Below, one piece after another: positions 45,876-54,762 of a stretch of 64,000 nucleotides of DNA. The position numbers and the translations under genes were made by a program. Below the pieces are notes generated by a model. It was given only the letters and a program-made list of their open reading frames with translations. It searched no databases and had not been told where the DNA came from. Within the stretch, counting starts at the first letter, position 1. Every line of letters starts with the position of its first letter. The DNA is from Tissierella simiarum (GTDB taxonomy: Bacteria; Bacillota; Clostridia; Tissierellales; Tissierellaceae): positions 62,001 through 126,000 of the forward strand of contig NZ_JAHLPM010000008.1 of NCBI RefSeq assembly GCF_018917865.1, written 5' to 3'.

Positions 45876-47180
45876 TTATTCTTTGAGTCTGTGAATCCTT
45901 ATCTTTGCTTCCTCAATGACTTCATAAGAAGGTTTTTCTAATAGCAATCCACTTCTGATTTCTTCATAAAGTATATTATCTATTTCTTTCCAATTCTTCA
46001 TAAAAGGTATATAGTAAGTATAGGAAAGAGTCTCTTCAATCTTTTTCATTTTATGATTTTCCATATACATATCTTTTATTCCTCGTTTTACAGTGAATAT
46101 ACCAATATCCTCAAGACTTTTTTGATTCTGAGTATTAGTTAGAAATTTTAAAAATTTTACACACATTTCCATCCTCTTTATATTGTCGTCTTTTACTACC
46201 CCGTAAGAAACTAGCCCATCACTTAAAATTACAGGTATTTTCTTGCCTCCCATAGGATAATTAACTATATCAAAGTTAAATCCTTCTCCATTATTATAAA
46301 GGTTATCAAGAAAGTTTACCTTTCGGCTATCTGTTGGATAAACTGCTATTTTCTTTTCCTTATAAAATAATTCCCAACTCTCTTTTTTACTTATCATTCC
46401 GAAATAATCCGGAGCTACTCTATGTTTATCTTTTAAATCTATGGCTTTTTCCAATCCTTTTATAGCCTTCTCTCCATAAAAAGCATACTCTCCTCTTTTT
46501 GGATTTATAAATTCTGCACCATCTGATAGAATTATTCCCCAAATACTATAGTCTCTATTACCTATATAGGACATAAATCCATAACTATCAATAATTTCAT
46601 CTCCATCTTCATCAATATTAAGTCGTTTTAAAGCTTCAATAAACTCTTCATAAGTCCAGTTGTTATCAGTAGGTGGACTAACTCCGGCTTCATGGAACTT
46701 ATCTAAGTTTAAATACATACAATAAGTTGTCATACCTATAGGTACAGCCATCATTTGTTTCTCATAAGTAACCCCTCTTAATGCCTGATACTTAAACTCT
46801 TCTAGTTCTTGTTTTTCAAAATAGTCATCTAAAGGCTCTAATCGGTCAAAGTTATTAAAATAGTTATTTATAGGTAAAATATTAGGTAAATCTCCACTAG
46901 ATAAATTCTTTTCAAAGTCATTATATAAATTATCTTCGTCCATAGGAACAAATTCAATATATACACCTGGGTTTTTCTTTTCAAACGCTCGTATCTTGCT
47001 TTGAATCCACCCATATCTACTTCCTGATGCAATACTTATTTTTGGAGAATCCCAAATTTTTATTACTCCTTTATAAGGCTCTTCTTTTACTTCTTCCATG
47101 TTAAATAAGCTATCTATAAACAAATGATACGACCATATTAAAATAAATCCTACCAACAGGATAGAAATTATTTTCTTCAT
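45876..47180 (-). CDS. membrane-anchored family 1 extracellular solute-binding protein, orphan
   Basis: 434 residues. The N-terminal helix (ISILLVGFILIWSYHLFIDSL) has no lipobox cysteine, so the protein is held by an uncleaved or ordinary signal rather than by lipid. The body (KIRAFEKKNPGVYIEFVPMD, NWTYEEFIEALKRLN with WTYEEF, the sugar-binding-protein hallmark) matches family 1 binding proteins. No permease or ATPase is near. Possible roles are a sensor partner, a shared binding protein for a distant importer, or a diverged relic. Confidence 0.82.
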   Translation of the reverse strand: MKKIISILLVGFILIWSYHLFIDSLFNMEEVKEEPYKGVIKIWDSPKISIASGSRYGWIQSKIRAFEKKNPGVYIEFVPMDEDNLYNDFEKNLSSGDLPNILPINNYFNNFDRLEPLDDYFEKQELEEFKYQALRGVTYEKQMMAVPIGMTTYCMYLNLDKFHEAGVSPPTDNNWTYEEFIEALKRLNIDEDGDEIIDSYGFMSYIGNRDYSIWGIILSDGAEFINPKRGEYAFYGEKAIKGLEKAIDLKDKHRVAPDYFGMISKKESWELFYKEKKIAVYPTDSRKVNFLDNLYNNGEGFNFDIVNYPMGGKKIPVILSDGLVSYGVVKDDNIKRMEMCVKFLKFLTNTQNQKSLEDIGIFTVKRGIKDMYMENHKMKKIEETLSYTYYIPFMKNWKEIDNILYEEIRSGLLLEKPSYEVIEEAKIRIHRLKE

Positions 47181-47227
47181 ATTGCCACCCCCTAGAATAT
47201 AATATTCTTAGGTTTTTATCTTTATGT

Positions 47228-47268
47228 AAAAAAGGCTTCTAAAGACCCGTTTTAAGGTAGCCTTTTTT
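47228..47268. terminator. hairpin between nifJ and the solute-binding protein
   Basis: Arms AAAAAAGGCT (47228-47237) and AGCCTTTTTT (47259-47268); T-run on both strands. Confidence 0.65.
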
Positions 47269-47346
47269 GAAACTCATTCAGGTCAAAACAAGTTCTTACA
47301 TTGAAAAAAGAAAAAAAGTAGAACTTTCCTATTCGTTATAAAATAA

Positions 47347-47382
47347 AAGGTAGAAGCCTTATTTTATAATAGCTTCTACCTT
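47347..47382 (-). terminator. terminator of nifJ
   Basis: Arms AAGGTAGAAGC (47347-47357) and GCTTCTACCTT (47372-47382), just after the nifJ stop and followed on the minus strand by a T-rich tract. Confidence 0.72.
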
Positions 47383-47394
47383 CTTAGTTAATTT

Positions 47395-50300
47395 TTATTG
47401 TTCTGCCATTCTTTTATATTTTTCATATCTATCCTTAGCATCATTTTCTGCCGCCTTAAATAGCTCGTCAGCTATTTCTGGGAATGTTTGTCTTAAGGAA
47501 GTATACCTTACTTCTGAATTGATGAAATCCATAAATGGTTCAGTTGGTTCTTTTGAATCTAATACAAATGGATTCTTTCCTTCTTCTTTTAATCTTGGGT
47601 CAAATCTATATAAATGCCAGTATCCTGTATCTACAGCTTTCTTTTCTTGTTTAATACTTGTACCCATACCAGTTTTAATTCCATGATTAATACATGGAGC
47701 ATAAGCAATAATTAGTGCTGGTCCATTGTAGCTTTCTGCTTCTTTTAATGCTTTCATAAGTTGATTCATGTTAGCTCCTAGAGATACTTGAGCTACATAA
47801 ACATATCCATAAGAAGCTGCAATCATACCAAGGTCTTTCTTTCTTACCTTCTTACCAGAAGCTGCGAACTTAGCTACTGCCGCTGTTGGTGTAGATTTTG
47901 ATGATTGACCTCCAGTATTTGAATAAACTTCTGTATCGAATACTAATACATTTACATCTTCCCCTGATGCTAATACATGGTCTAATCCACCAAATCCTAT
48001 ATCATATGCCCAACCGTCTCCACCAAATATCCATACAGATTTTTTGATTAGGTAGTCTTTTAGGTCAGCAATTTCTTCTAGAATTTCTTTTCCTCTCTTA
48101 TTAACTATATCTTTATTTAATCTTGGTAAAATTCTTGCTGTAGCAGCTTTTGAAGCCTTAGAATCATCCTTACCTTCAATCCATTCATTAAAGAATTCGC
48201 TTAATTCTCCATCTATATTTAAGGAAATAAATTCTTTCATTAATCTTTCTATTTTATCTCTCATTTGTTTTACAGCTACTGCCATACCATATCCGTATTC
48301 AGCATTATCTTCAAATAATGAATTTGCCCATGCTGGTCCTTTACCTGCTTGGTTCTTGCAATATGGTGTTGATGGTGCACTTGCTCCCCAAATAGATGAA
48401 CAACCTGTAGCGTTAGCTATAATCATTCTATCTCCAAATAATTGAGTCACAAGTTTTGCATATGGAGTTTCTCCACAACCTGCACATGCTCCTGAGAATT
48501 GTAGAAGTGGTTCTTTAAATTGACTTCCCTTAATGCTAAAGGCATCCATTACTTCTGGTTTAGCCTTAACAGTCATTGCATAATCCCAATTCTTTTCTTC
48601 TAATTCAAATTCTTCTTCAAATGGTTTCATAACTAAAGCTTTTTCCTTAGCTGGACATACATCAGCACAGTTTCCACATCCAGTACAATCTAATAGACTG
48701 ATTTGAATACGGAATTCTAAACCTTCTAATCCCTTTCCTAAAGCTTTCTTAGTTTCAAATGTTTCTGGAGCATTTTTAACTTCTTCTTCATCTAATAAAA
48801 ATGGTCTTATTACTGCATGTGGACAAACATAGGAACATTGATTACATTGAATACAGTTTTCTTTAATCCAATGAGGTACATCTACTGCAATACCACGTTT
48901 TTCGTAAGCCGATGTTCCATGAGGGAAGGCTCCATCTTCTCTACCAACAAAAGTGCTTACTGGTAGTTTATCTCCTTCTTGTCTATTCATTGGAATTAAT
49001 ACGTCTTTTATAAATTCTGGTATTTCTTTTTTGCATACCCCTGCATCTTCTTTAGCATCTTTCCAACTTGCTGGAACTTCTACTTTAACTAAAGATTCAA
49101 TTCCTCTATCTACTGCCTTGTAGTTCATTGCTACAATTTCTTCACCTTTACTACCGTAGTCTGAAACTATTGATTTTTTTAAGTGATCTACAGCTTCATT
49201 TATTGGAATAACATTAGCCAATTTAAAGAAGGCAGATTGCATAATCATATTGATTCTTCCACCTAGACCTATTTCATTTGCTATATGAGTAGCATCTATA
49301 GTGTAGAAGTTAATATTGTGGTCAGCAATATATTTCTTCATAGTCGCTGGTAAATTTGCTTCAAGTTCTTCTTTATTCCAAGTACAGTTTAGAAGGAAAG
49401 TTCCTCCGTCTTTTAATCCACTTAGTAAATCATATTGATATACATAGGACTGTTTTGAACAGGAAGTAAAGTCAGCATCAGTTATTAAATAAGTTGATTT
49501 AATTGGTTCTTTACCAAATCTTAAGTGAGATATAGTAACTCCCCCAGATTTCTTACTATCATATGCAAAATATCCTTGAGCATACATATCAGTATCGTCA
49601 CCAATAATCTTTATAGCACTCTTATTAGCTCCAACTGTTCCATCAGAACCAAATCCCCAGAATTTACATTTAATTGTTCCTTCTGGTTCAGTTTTTATAA
49701 CTTCTTTTATATCTAATGATGTATTTGTAACATCATCTATTATTCCTATAGTAAATCTATCTTTAGGTTTTTCTTCTTTTAAGTTTTCAAAAACAGCTTT
49801 AATTTGAGATGGAGTAGTGTCTTTTGAACCTAATCCATATCTACCACCAACGATTACCGGTTGCTCATCACAAGTATAGAATATACTTCTTACGTCTAGA
49901 TATAGAGGTTCCCCTACTGCTCCACGTTCTTTTGTTCTATCTAATACAGCAATTTTCTTAACTGTCTTTGGTAGTACATCAAAGAAATATTTTGGTGCAA
50001 AAGGTCTATATAAATGAACTTTTATAACTCCAACCTTTTCTCCTTGAGCCATTAAGTAATCTATAGTTTCTTCTATAGTTTCAGTTACTGATCCCATAGC
50101 AACTATGATTCTTTCAGCTTCTGGATGTCCGTAATAGTTAAATGGTTTATAATCTCTTCCAGTTATTTTGTTAATTTCTTGCATGTAATCGTTAACAATT
50201 TCTACAATGTTTTCATAGTATGGATTTGCTGCTTCTAAAGCTTGGAAATAAATATCAGGGTTTTGTGCAGTACCCTTTGTATATGGACGTTCTGGATTTA

Positions 50301-50922
50301 ATGATCTATTTCTAAATTCATTTAATGCATCGTAATCGATTAATTTTTCTAGATCTTCATAATCCATTACTTCAATTTTTTGAATTTCGTGACTTGTTCT
50401 AAATCCGTCAAAGAAATGTAAGAATGGAACTCTTCCCTTAATAGCACTTAAGTGAGCAACTCCTGCTAGATCCATTACTTCTTGAACACTACCTGAAGCA
50501 AGTAAAGCGAATCCAGTTTGTCTTGCAGCCATTACGTCTTGGTGGTCACCAAAAATACTTAATGCATGGCCAGCAATTGCTCTTGCAGTAACATGGAATA
50601 CTGCTGGTAATAACTCTCCTGCCATTTTGTACATATTAGGAATCATAAGCAAAAGTCCTTGAGAAGCTGTAAAAGTGGTAGTTAATGCACCAGCTGATAG
50701 GGAACCGTGAACTGCTCCAGCAGCCCCTGCCTCAGATTGCATTTCTGTCACTAATACTTCTTGTCCAAAGATATTTTTTTTGTCGTTTGCAGACCATTCA
50801 TCTACTAATTCTGCCATTGTTGAGGATGGTGTAATTGGATAAATTGCTGCTACATCTGTAAAAGCATAAGCAACATGAGATGCAGCTGAGTTACCATCCA
50901 TGGTTTTCATTATTCTTGCCAT
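47395..50922 (-). CDS. nifJ: pyruvate:ferredoxin (flavodoxin) oxidoreductase
   Basis: 1175 residues, a single-chain enzyme with all domains fused. It oxidatively decarboxylates pyruvate to acetyl-CoA, reducing ferredoxin. It starts MARIMKTMDGNSAASHVAYAF. The ferredoxin domain with two 4Fe-4S clusters is at about 690-770 (CIQCNQCSYVCPHAVIRP and CTGCGNCADVCP). The thiamine-diphosphate domain follows (CAGCGETPYAKL, GDGWAYDIGFGGLDH, NTGGQSSKSTP). All cluster cysteines are present. It is transcribed alone from a strong promoter at 51029-51057 and ends in its own terminator; it interrupts the usual hprK-murB neighbourhood. Confidence 0.97.
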   Translation of the reverse strand: MARIMKTMDGNSAASHVAYAFTDVAAIYPITPSSTMAELVDEWSANDKKNIFGQEVLVTEMQSEAGAAGAVHGSLSAGALTTTFTASQGLLLMIPNMYKMAGELLPAVFHVTARAIAGHALSIFGDHQDVMAARQTGFALLASGSVQEVMDLAGVAHLSAIKGRVPFLHFFDGFRTSHEIQKIEVMDYEDLEKLIDYDALNEFRNRSLNPERPYTKGTAQNPDIYFQALEAANPYYENIVEIVNDYMQEINKITGRDYKPFNYYGHPEAERIIVAMGSVTETIEETIDYLMAQGEKVGVIKVHLYRPFAPKYFFDVLPKTVKKIAVLDRTKERGAVGEPLYLDVRSIFYTCDEQPVIVGGRYGLGSKDTTPSQIKAVFENLKEEKPKDRFTIGIIDDVTNTSLDIKEVIKTEPEGTIKCKFWGFGSDGTVGANKSAIKIIGDDTDMYAQGYFAYDSKKSGGVTISHLRFGKEPIKSTYLITDADFTSCSKQSYVYQYDLLSGLKDGGTFLLNCTWNKEELEANLPATMKKYIADHNINFYTIDATHIANEIGLGGRINMIMQSAFFKLANVIPINEAVDHLKKSIVSDYGSKGEEIVAMNYKAVDRGIESLVKVEVPASWKDAKEDAGVCKKEIPEFIKDVLIPMNRQEGDKLPVSTFVGREDGAFPHGTSAYEKRGIAVDVPHWIKENCIQCNQCSYVCPHAVIRPFLLDEEEVKNAPETFETKKALGKGLEGLEFRIQISLLDCTGCGNCADVCPAKEKALVMKPFEEEFELEEKNWDYAMTVKAKPEVMDAFSIKGSQFKEPLLQFSGACAGCGETPYAKLVTQLFGDRMIIANATGCSSIWGASAPSTPYCKNQAGKGPAWANSLFEDNAEYGYGMAVAVKQMRDKIERLMKEFISLNIDGELSEFFNEWIEGKDDSKASKAATARILPRLNKDIVNKRGKEILEEIADLKDYLIKKSVWIFGGDGWAYDIGFGGLDHVLASGEDVNVLVFDTEVYSNTGGQSSKSTPTAAVAKFAASGKKVRKKDLGMIAASYGYVYVAQVSLGANMNQLMKALKEAESYNGPALIIAYAPCINHGIKTGMGTSIKQEKKAVDTGYWHLYRFDPRLKEEGKNPFVLDSKEPTEPFMDFINSEVRYTSLRQTFPEIADELFKAAENDAKDRYEKYKRMAEQ

Positions 50923-51028
50923 TTATAGACCTCCTTTTATTGTAAATACTTTATTATAAAGTTTGTAGAAAGTTTAACACTCTACTAATTGAAATAAGGC
51001 AATAATACTTTATCCTCACTACATTTTA

Positions 51029-51057
51029 AGTATATTAAACATTAATAATAAAGTCAA
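51029..51057 (-). promoter_or_regulatory. promoter of nifJ
   Basis: Minus strand TTGACT (51052-51057), 17 bp, TATACT (51029-51034), about 110 bp before the ATG. This and the next two entries account for the 50923-51256 gap. Confidence 0.82.
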
Positions 51058-51114
51058 CCTATCATAGTAACCATAATTTATATACACCTATTAAGTAATG
51101 TAAATTTTTTATTA

Positions 51115-51132
51115 TTGTGACTATATTCTCAA
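51115..51132. promoter_or_regulatory. possible Rex operator upstream of nifJ
   Basis: TTGTGA, six bases, TCTCAA: eleven of twelve positions of the Rex consensus TTGTGA-N6-TCACAA. It lies about 60 bp upstream of the -35 box, farther than a repressor site normally does. Confidence 0.3.
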
Positions 51133-51191
51133 TTTTCTGATATTATTTTTATTAGACATATATTATAAAATATACTCCTAATAATAATACT

Positions 51192-51224
51192 AAAATCCCC
51201 TAGTTTTAAAAACTAAGGGATTTT
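51192..51224 (-). terminator. terminator of the uvrC-hprK operon
   Basis: Arms AAAATCCCCTAGTTT and AAACTAAGGGATTTT; the single mismatch is a G-U pair on the minus-strand RNA. It is 30 bp after the hprK stop. Confidence 0.75.
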
Positions 51225-51256
51225 TCTATATAATAAAATATTTAAATTAAATACTC

Positions 51257-52201
51257 CTATAAATCCTCAATTTTGTTCCTCTTTCTGCTCTTTATTTGGT
51301 CTTTTATTCTATTGTTTAATTCTTCGGCTGCATTATAGCCCAATTTCTTTTGTCTTGTATTTCTAGCTGCAACTTCTACTATCATAGCTAAATTTCTTCC
51401 CGGTCTCACAGGTATAATTAATTTCTGGACTCTAATGCCTAACAAGTCAATACAATCTTCATCTAATCCAACTCTATCATATTCCTTTGTTTCATCCCAA
51501 AATTCCAACTCTACTACTAAATCAATAAACTCATTTTTCTTAACAGCACCTACACCATATAATCTTTCTATATCTAGAATTCCAATTCCTCTTATCTCCA
51601 TAAAGTGACGAATTAAATCAGGCGCTTGTCCTCTCAGTTCATCTTCTACCCTCTTGATCTCAACTGCATCATCTGCCACTAACCTATGTCCCCGTTTAAC
51701 TAATTCAAGAGCAGTTTCACTCTTTCCCACACCACTCTTCCCAATAATTAATATTCCCATACCATATACCTCAACTAATACACCATGAACTGTCATCTCA
51801 GGAGCCAGTAGATAATCTAAGTGATTTATCAATTCATTAACAAATTTCGTTGTAGGCAAATTAGTTCTTAATATACTTCTATTATATTGAATAGCTAGTT
51901 CTATCATTTCTGGAAATATAGGCAGATCCCTTGATATGACTAAAGCAGGTATAGGAAAAGATAGCATTTTTTTAGTTCTTTCATATCGCAATTCTTCAGA
52001 TAGCCCATTAAAAAAATGCCATTCTACATTCCCAATAATTTGTACCCTTTCATAAGCAAACTTATCAAAATAACCCGCCATTTGAAGTCCTGGTCTATTT
52101 ACATCACTACCAGTTATTTTAACTTCATCCATATTATTAGCACCGTAAACTACTTCTAATTTTAAATCCTCAATTAATTTATCTAAAGTTATATACTCCA
52201 T
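51257..52201 (-). CDS. hprK: HPr kinase/phosphorylase
   Basis: 314 residues. It phosphorylates Ser46 of HPr with ATP and removes the phosphate again, controlling carbon catabolite repression. The P-loop is GKSGVGKSETALEL, followed by HRLVADDAVEI; the HprK signature LRGQAPDLIRHFMEIRGIGILD (key parts MEIRGIGILD) is intact. Its target HPr is encoded at 37974-38240. Twelve bases after the PspC-like gene, in the uvrC operon. Confidence 0.95.
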   Translation of the reverse strand: MEYITLDKLIEDLKLEVVYGANNMDEVKITGSDVNRPGLQMAGYFDKFAYERVQIIGNVEWHFFNGLSEELRYERTKKMLSFPIPALVISRDLPIFPEMIELAIQYNRSILRTNLPTTKFVNELINHLDYLLAPEMTVHGVLVEVYGMGILIIGKSGVGKSETALELVKRGHRLVADDAVEIKRVEDELRGQAPDLIRHFMEIRGIGILDIERLYGVGAVKKNEFIDLVVELEFWDETKEYDRVGLDEDCIDLLGIRVQKLIIPVRPGRNLAMIVEVAARNTRQKKLGYNAAEELNNRIKDQIKSRKRNKIEDL

Positions 52202-52213
52202 ACTTTCTCCTTT

Positions 52214-52405
52214 CTAAGATCTTTCTGGTATAATTATGCAAGCTAGTAAATAGGCTAATACTCCACCTATCATAACAGTAAATACCGAAAGCAATACCCA
52301 TGCCAATCTAATTACAGTAGGATCTACATTACAATATTCTCCTATGCCTCCACACACTCCACAAATCTTTTTATCAGTTTGAGATAGAAATAATTGTTTT
52401 GTCAT
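52214..52405 (-). CDS. PspC domain protein
   Basis: 63 residues: KKICGVCGGIGEYCNVDPTVIRL is the PspC opening (shown: CGVCGGIGEYCNVDPT), followed by one long hydrophobic helix to IIIPERS. Small PspC proteins sit in the cytoplasmic membrane and are linked to envelope stress. Lies between uvrC and hprK with AAGGAGG before the ATG. Confidence 0.88.
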   Translation of the reverse strand: MTKQLFLSQTDKKICGVCGGIGEYCNVDPTVIRLAWVLLSVFTVMIGGVLAYLLACIIIPERS

Positions 52406-52417
52406 AATATTTCCTCC

Positions 52418-54277
52418 TTAACTTTTATGAAAATGATTATATAATTGTTCTGCCGCTAATCTATTCATTCCTTTTACTTCAACTAATTCTTCTATTGATG
52501 CTTGCTTTATTTTATCAATACTTTGAAAATGTTTTAAAAGCTCTATTTTTCGTTTTTCTCCTATACCTTTTATATCGTCCAACTCAGATTTAAACATTTT
52601 TTTAGACCTTAAGCTTCTATGATAATTAATAGCAAATCTATGGGCTTCTTCTTGAATTCTATAGATTAACCTAAATTCTAAAGAATCTTCTTCTAAATTT
52701 ATTTCTTTGTTATTATATATAATACCCCTAGTTTTATGAAAGTCATCTTTTACAAGACCACATACAGGAATACTTAAACCTAATTCCCCTAAAACTCTAA
52801 GAGCGACATTAACTTGGCCTTTCCCACCATCCATCATTATTAAATCTGGAAAATTAGAAAAACCCTTTACTTCAATTTCATTATTTTTTATAAGTTCTCT
52901 TTCTTCTATTCCCCTCTTAAATCTTCTTTTTAAGATTTCTTCCATACTTCCGTAATCATTAGGAGTATTGATCGTCTTTATTTTAAATCTTCTATAATCA
53001 GTTTTTTTAGCCTCCCCCATTTCAAATACTACCATGGAACCAACAGACTCTACTCCACTAATATTGGATATATCAAAAGCCTCTATTCTAATTGGTGTTT
53101 CTTCAAGATCAAGAATATATTGTAATCGTTCCAAAACCTTTTGATTTTCTCTTTGTTTTTTTAAGAATCTATCTCCGTATTGATTTAACATATCCAAAGC
53201 ATTTTTTCTAACCATTTCTATTAGATTTACCTTATCTCCACGTTTTGGTACTAAAACAGATACTTTTGATCCTTTTTTCTCGGATAACCATTTAGACACT
53301 ATATCTATATCTTCTATCTCCTCTTCTAAGAGAATTTCCTTTGGTACATAAGCAGATCCCATGTAAAATTGTTTTATAAAGGAGCTTAATATCTCTTTTC
53401 TGTCTTCATTATAATTATCTTCTAAAATAAAATGTTCTCTACCAACTATTTTTCCGCCTCTAATAAAGAAAATCTGTATGCATACTTCTTCTATTCCTCT
53501 AGCCATACCTATTATATCCTGATCCACTAAATTAGTTGATACAATTTTTTGCTTCTCATGAAGCAGTTTTAAAGAATTTATTTGATCTCTATATTTAGCT
53601 GCACTTTCAAAGTCTAAGTTTTTGGAGGCCTCTTTCATTCTTTCTTCAATTACTTCAACTAACTTATCTTCTTTTCCATTTAAAAATAAAAGTATTTCAT
53701 TTATCATATCCATATATTTTTTTTCATCTACATTACCTTGACAAGGTCCTAAACATCTACCTATATAGTAATTTAAACAAGGTCTAGTTTTTCCTATATT
53801 CTTCTCTAAATTTAGCTTACAAGTTCTTATAGGGTACAAATTCCTTATTATCTCTATAGCATCATTAACGGCATATCCACTAGGATAAGGTCCAAAATAT
53901 TTCGCTCCATCTTTTAAAACCTGTCTAGTTTTTAATACTCTTGGATATTTTTCATTTGTAGTCACTTTAATATAGGGATATTGCTTATCATCCCTTAAGA
54001 GTATATTATATTTTGGCTTATGTTTCTTTATTAAATTGGCTTCAAGAATCAGTGCTTCTACTTCATTATCTACAATAATATATTCAAATTCATATATATT
54101 TTTAACCATAGCATTGACTTTAGGAGGATTATTTCTTGAAGACTGGAAGTATTGTCTTACCCTTTTTCTCAAAGAAATAGCTTTACCTATATATATGATT
54201 TCTCCTTTTTCATTCTTCATTATATATACACCTGGTTTATCAGGTAGTTTTTTTAGCTCTTCTTCTATGTTAAACAC
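52418..54277 (-). CDS. uvrC: excinuclease ABC subunit C
   Basis: 619 residues from GTG at 54277 (AAAGGTGAT site). It makes both incisions at DNA lesions marked by UvrAB. The N-terminal GIY-YIG nuclease reads KPGVYIMKNEKGEIIYIGKA; the UvrB-binding UVR segment (MKEASKNLDFESAAKYRDQI, near 205) and the C-terminal RNase H-like nuclease (AFDISNISGVESVGSMVVFE, MDGGKGQVNVAL) with a tail of helix-hairpin-helix motifs (DIKGIGEKRKIELLKHF) are complete. Confidence 0.96.
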   Translation of the reverse strand: MFNIEEELKKLPDKPGVYIMKNEKGEIIYIGKAISLRKRVRQYFQSSRNNPPKVNAMVKNIYEFEYIIVDNEVEALILEANLIKKHKPKYNILLRDDKQYPYIKVTTNEKYPRVLKTRQVLKDGAKYFGPYPSGYAVNDAIEIIRNLYPIRTCKLNLEKNIGKTRPCLNYYIGRCLGPCQGNVDEKKYMDMINEILLFLNGKEDKLVEVIEERMKEASKNLDFESAAKYRDQINSLKLLHEKQKIVSTNLVDQDIIGMARGIEEVCIQIFFIRGGKIVGREHFILEDNYNEDRKEILSSFIKQFYMGSAYVPKEILLEEEIEDIDIVSKWLSEKKGSKVSVLVPKRGDKVNLIEMVRKNALDMLNQYGDRFLKKQRENQKVLERLQYILDLEETPIRIEAFDISNISGVESVGSMVVFEMGEAKKTDYRRFKIKTINTPNDYGSMEEILKRRFKRGIEERELIKNNEIEVKGFSNFPDLIMMDGGKGQVNVALRVLGELGLSIPVCGLVKDDFHKTRGIIYNNKEINLEEDSLEFRLIYRIQEEAHRFAINYHRSLRSKKMFKSELDDIKGIGEKRKIELLKHFQSIDKIKQASIEELVEVKGMNRLAAEQLYNHFHKS

Positions 54278-54479
54278 ACTATCATATCACCTTTCAATTA
54301 ATATTGTTAATATTATAATACCATAGTTTTATATCATATATTTAAAAATAAATAAAGTAGACATTTGTTTGTTTCAGAATATTTATAATTTATATTCTTT
54401 TGTACAAAAGTATGTTATTATATAACCAAAGAATTTATCCTAATTTCTGGGAATAGATTAAATTACAGGGGGTGATTTT

Positions 54480-54722
54480 GTGTTTTTTAGCAAAAAACTA
54501 AAAAATTTAGACATTTTAGTAGAAGATCTAAAAGATAATGAAATCTACTTGTGTATTTCTAAAAACAAAAAAGGGGAAGTATTAGATGAAGAACCAGTTG
54601 AAATTGTAGGTAAAGAATTAAAAGCATTAGTAGAGATGCAGGGTCAAAGAAGGGGACTAATACGATATGGCAGGGAACTTTTTTATGAAGTCATAGGTAC
54701 AAAAGAGAAGGCTGAAATATAG
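54480..54722 (+). CDS. small uncharacterised protein
   Basis: 80 residues beginning at GTG 54480 after a strong AGGGGGTG site. No signal or membrane segment. It is mixed alpha/beta and charged (KKLKNLDILVEDLKDNEIYL, ELKALVEMQGQRRGLIRYGR). A 14-bp terminator overlaps the stop. It is divergent from uvrC. I do not recognise the family. Confidence 0.65.
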   Translation: MFFSKKLKNLDILVEDLKDNEIYLCISKNKKGEVLDEEPVEIVGKELKALVEMQGQRRGLIRYGRELFYEVIGTKEKAEI

Positions 54723-54734
54723 CCTTCTCTTTTG
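54700..54734. terminator. bidirectional terminator
   Basis: Perfect 14-bp stem CAAAAGAGAAGGCT / AGCCTTCTCTTTTG, loop GAAATAT, overlapping the end of the small plus-strand gene and facing the S41 gene. Confidence 0.87.
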
Positions 54735-54762
54735 TATAATTTGAAAAATCTATAAAGAAAGA

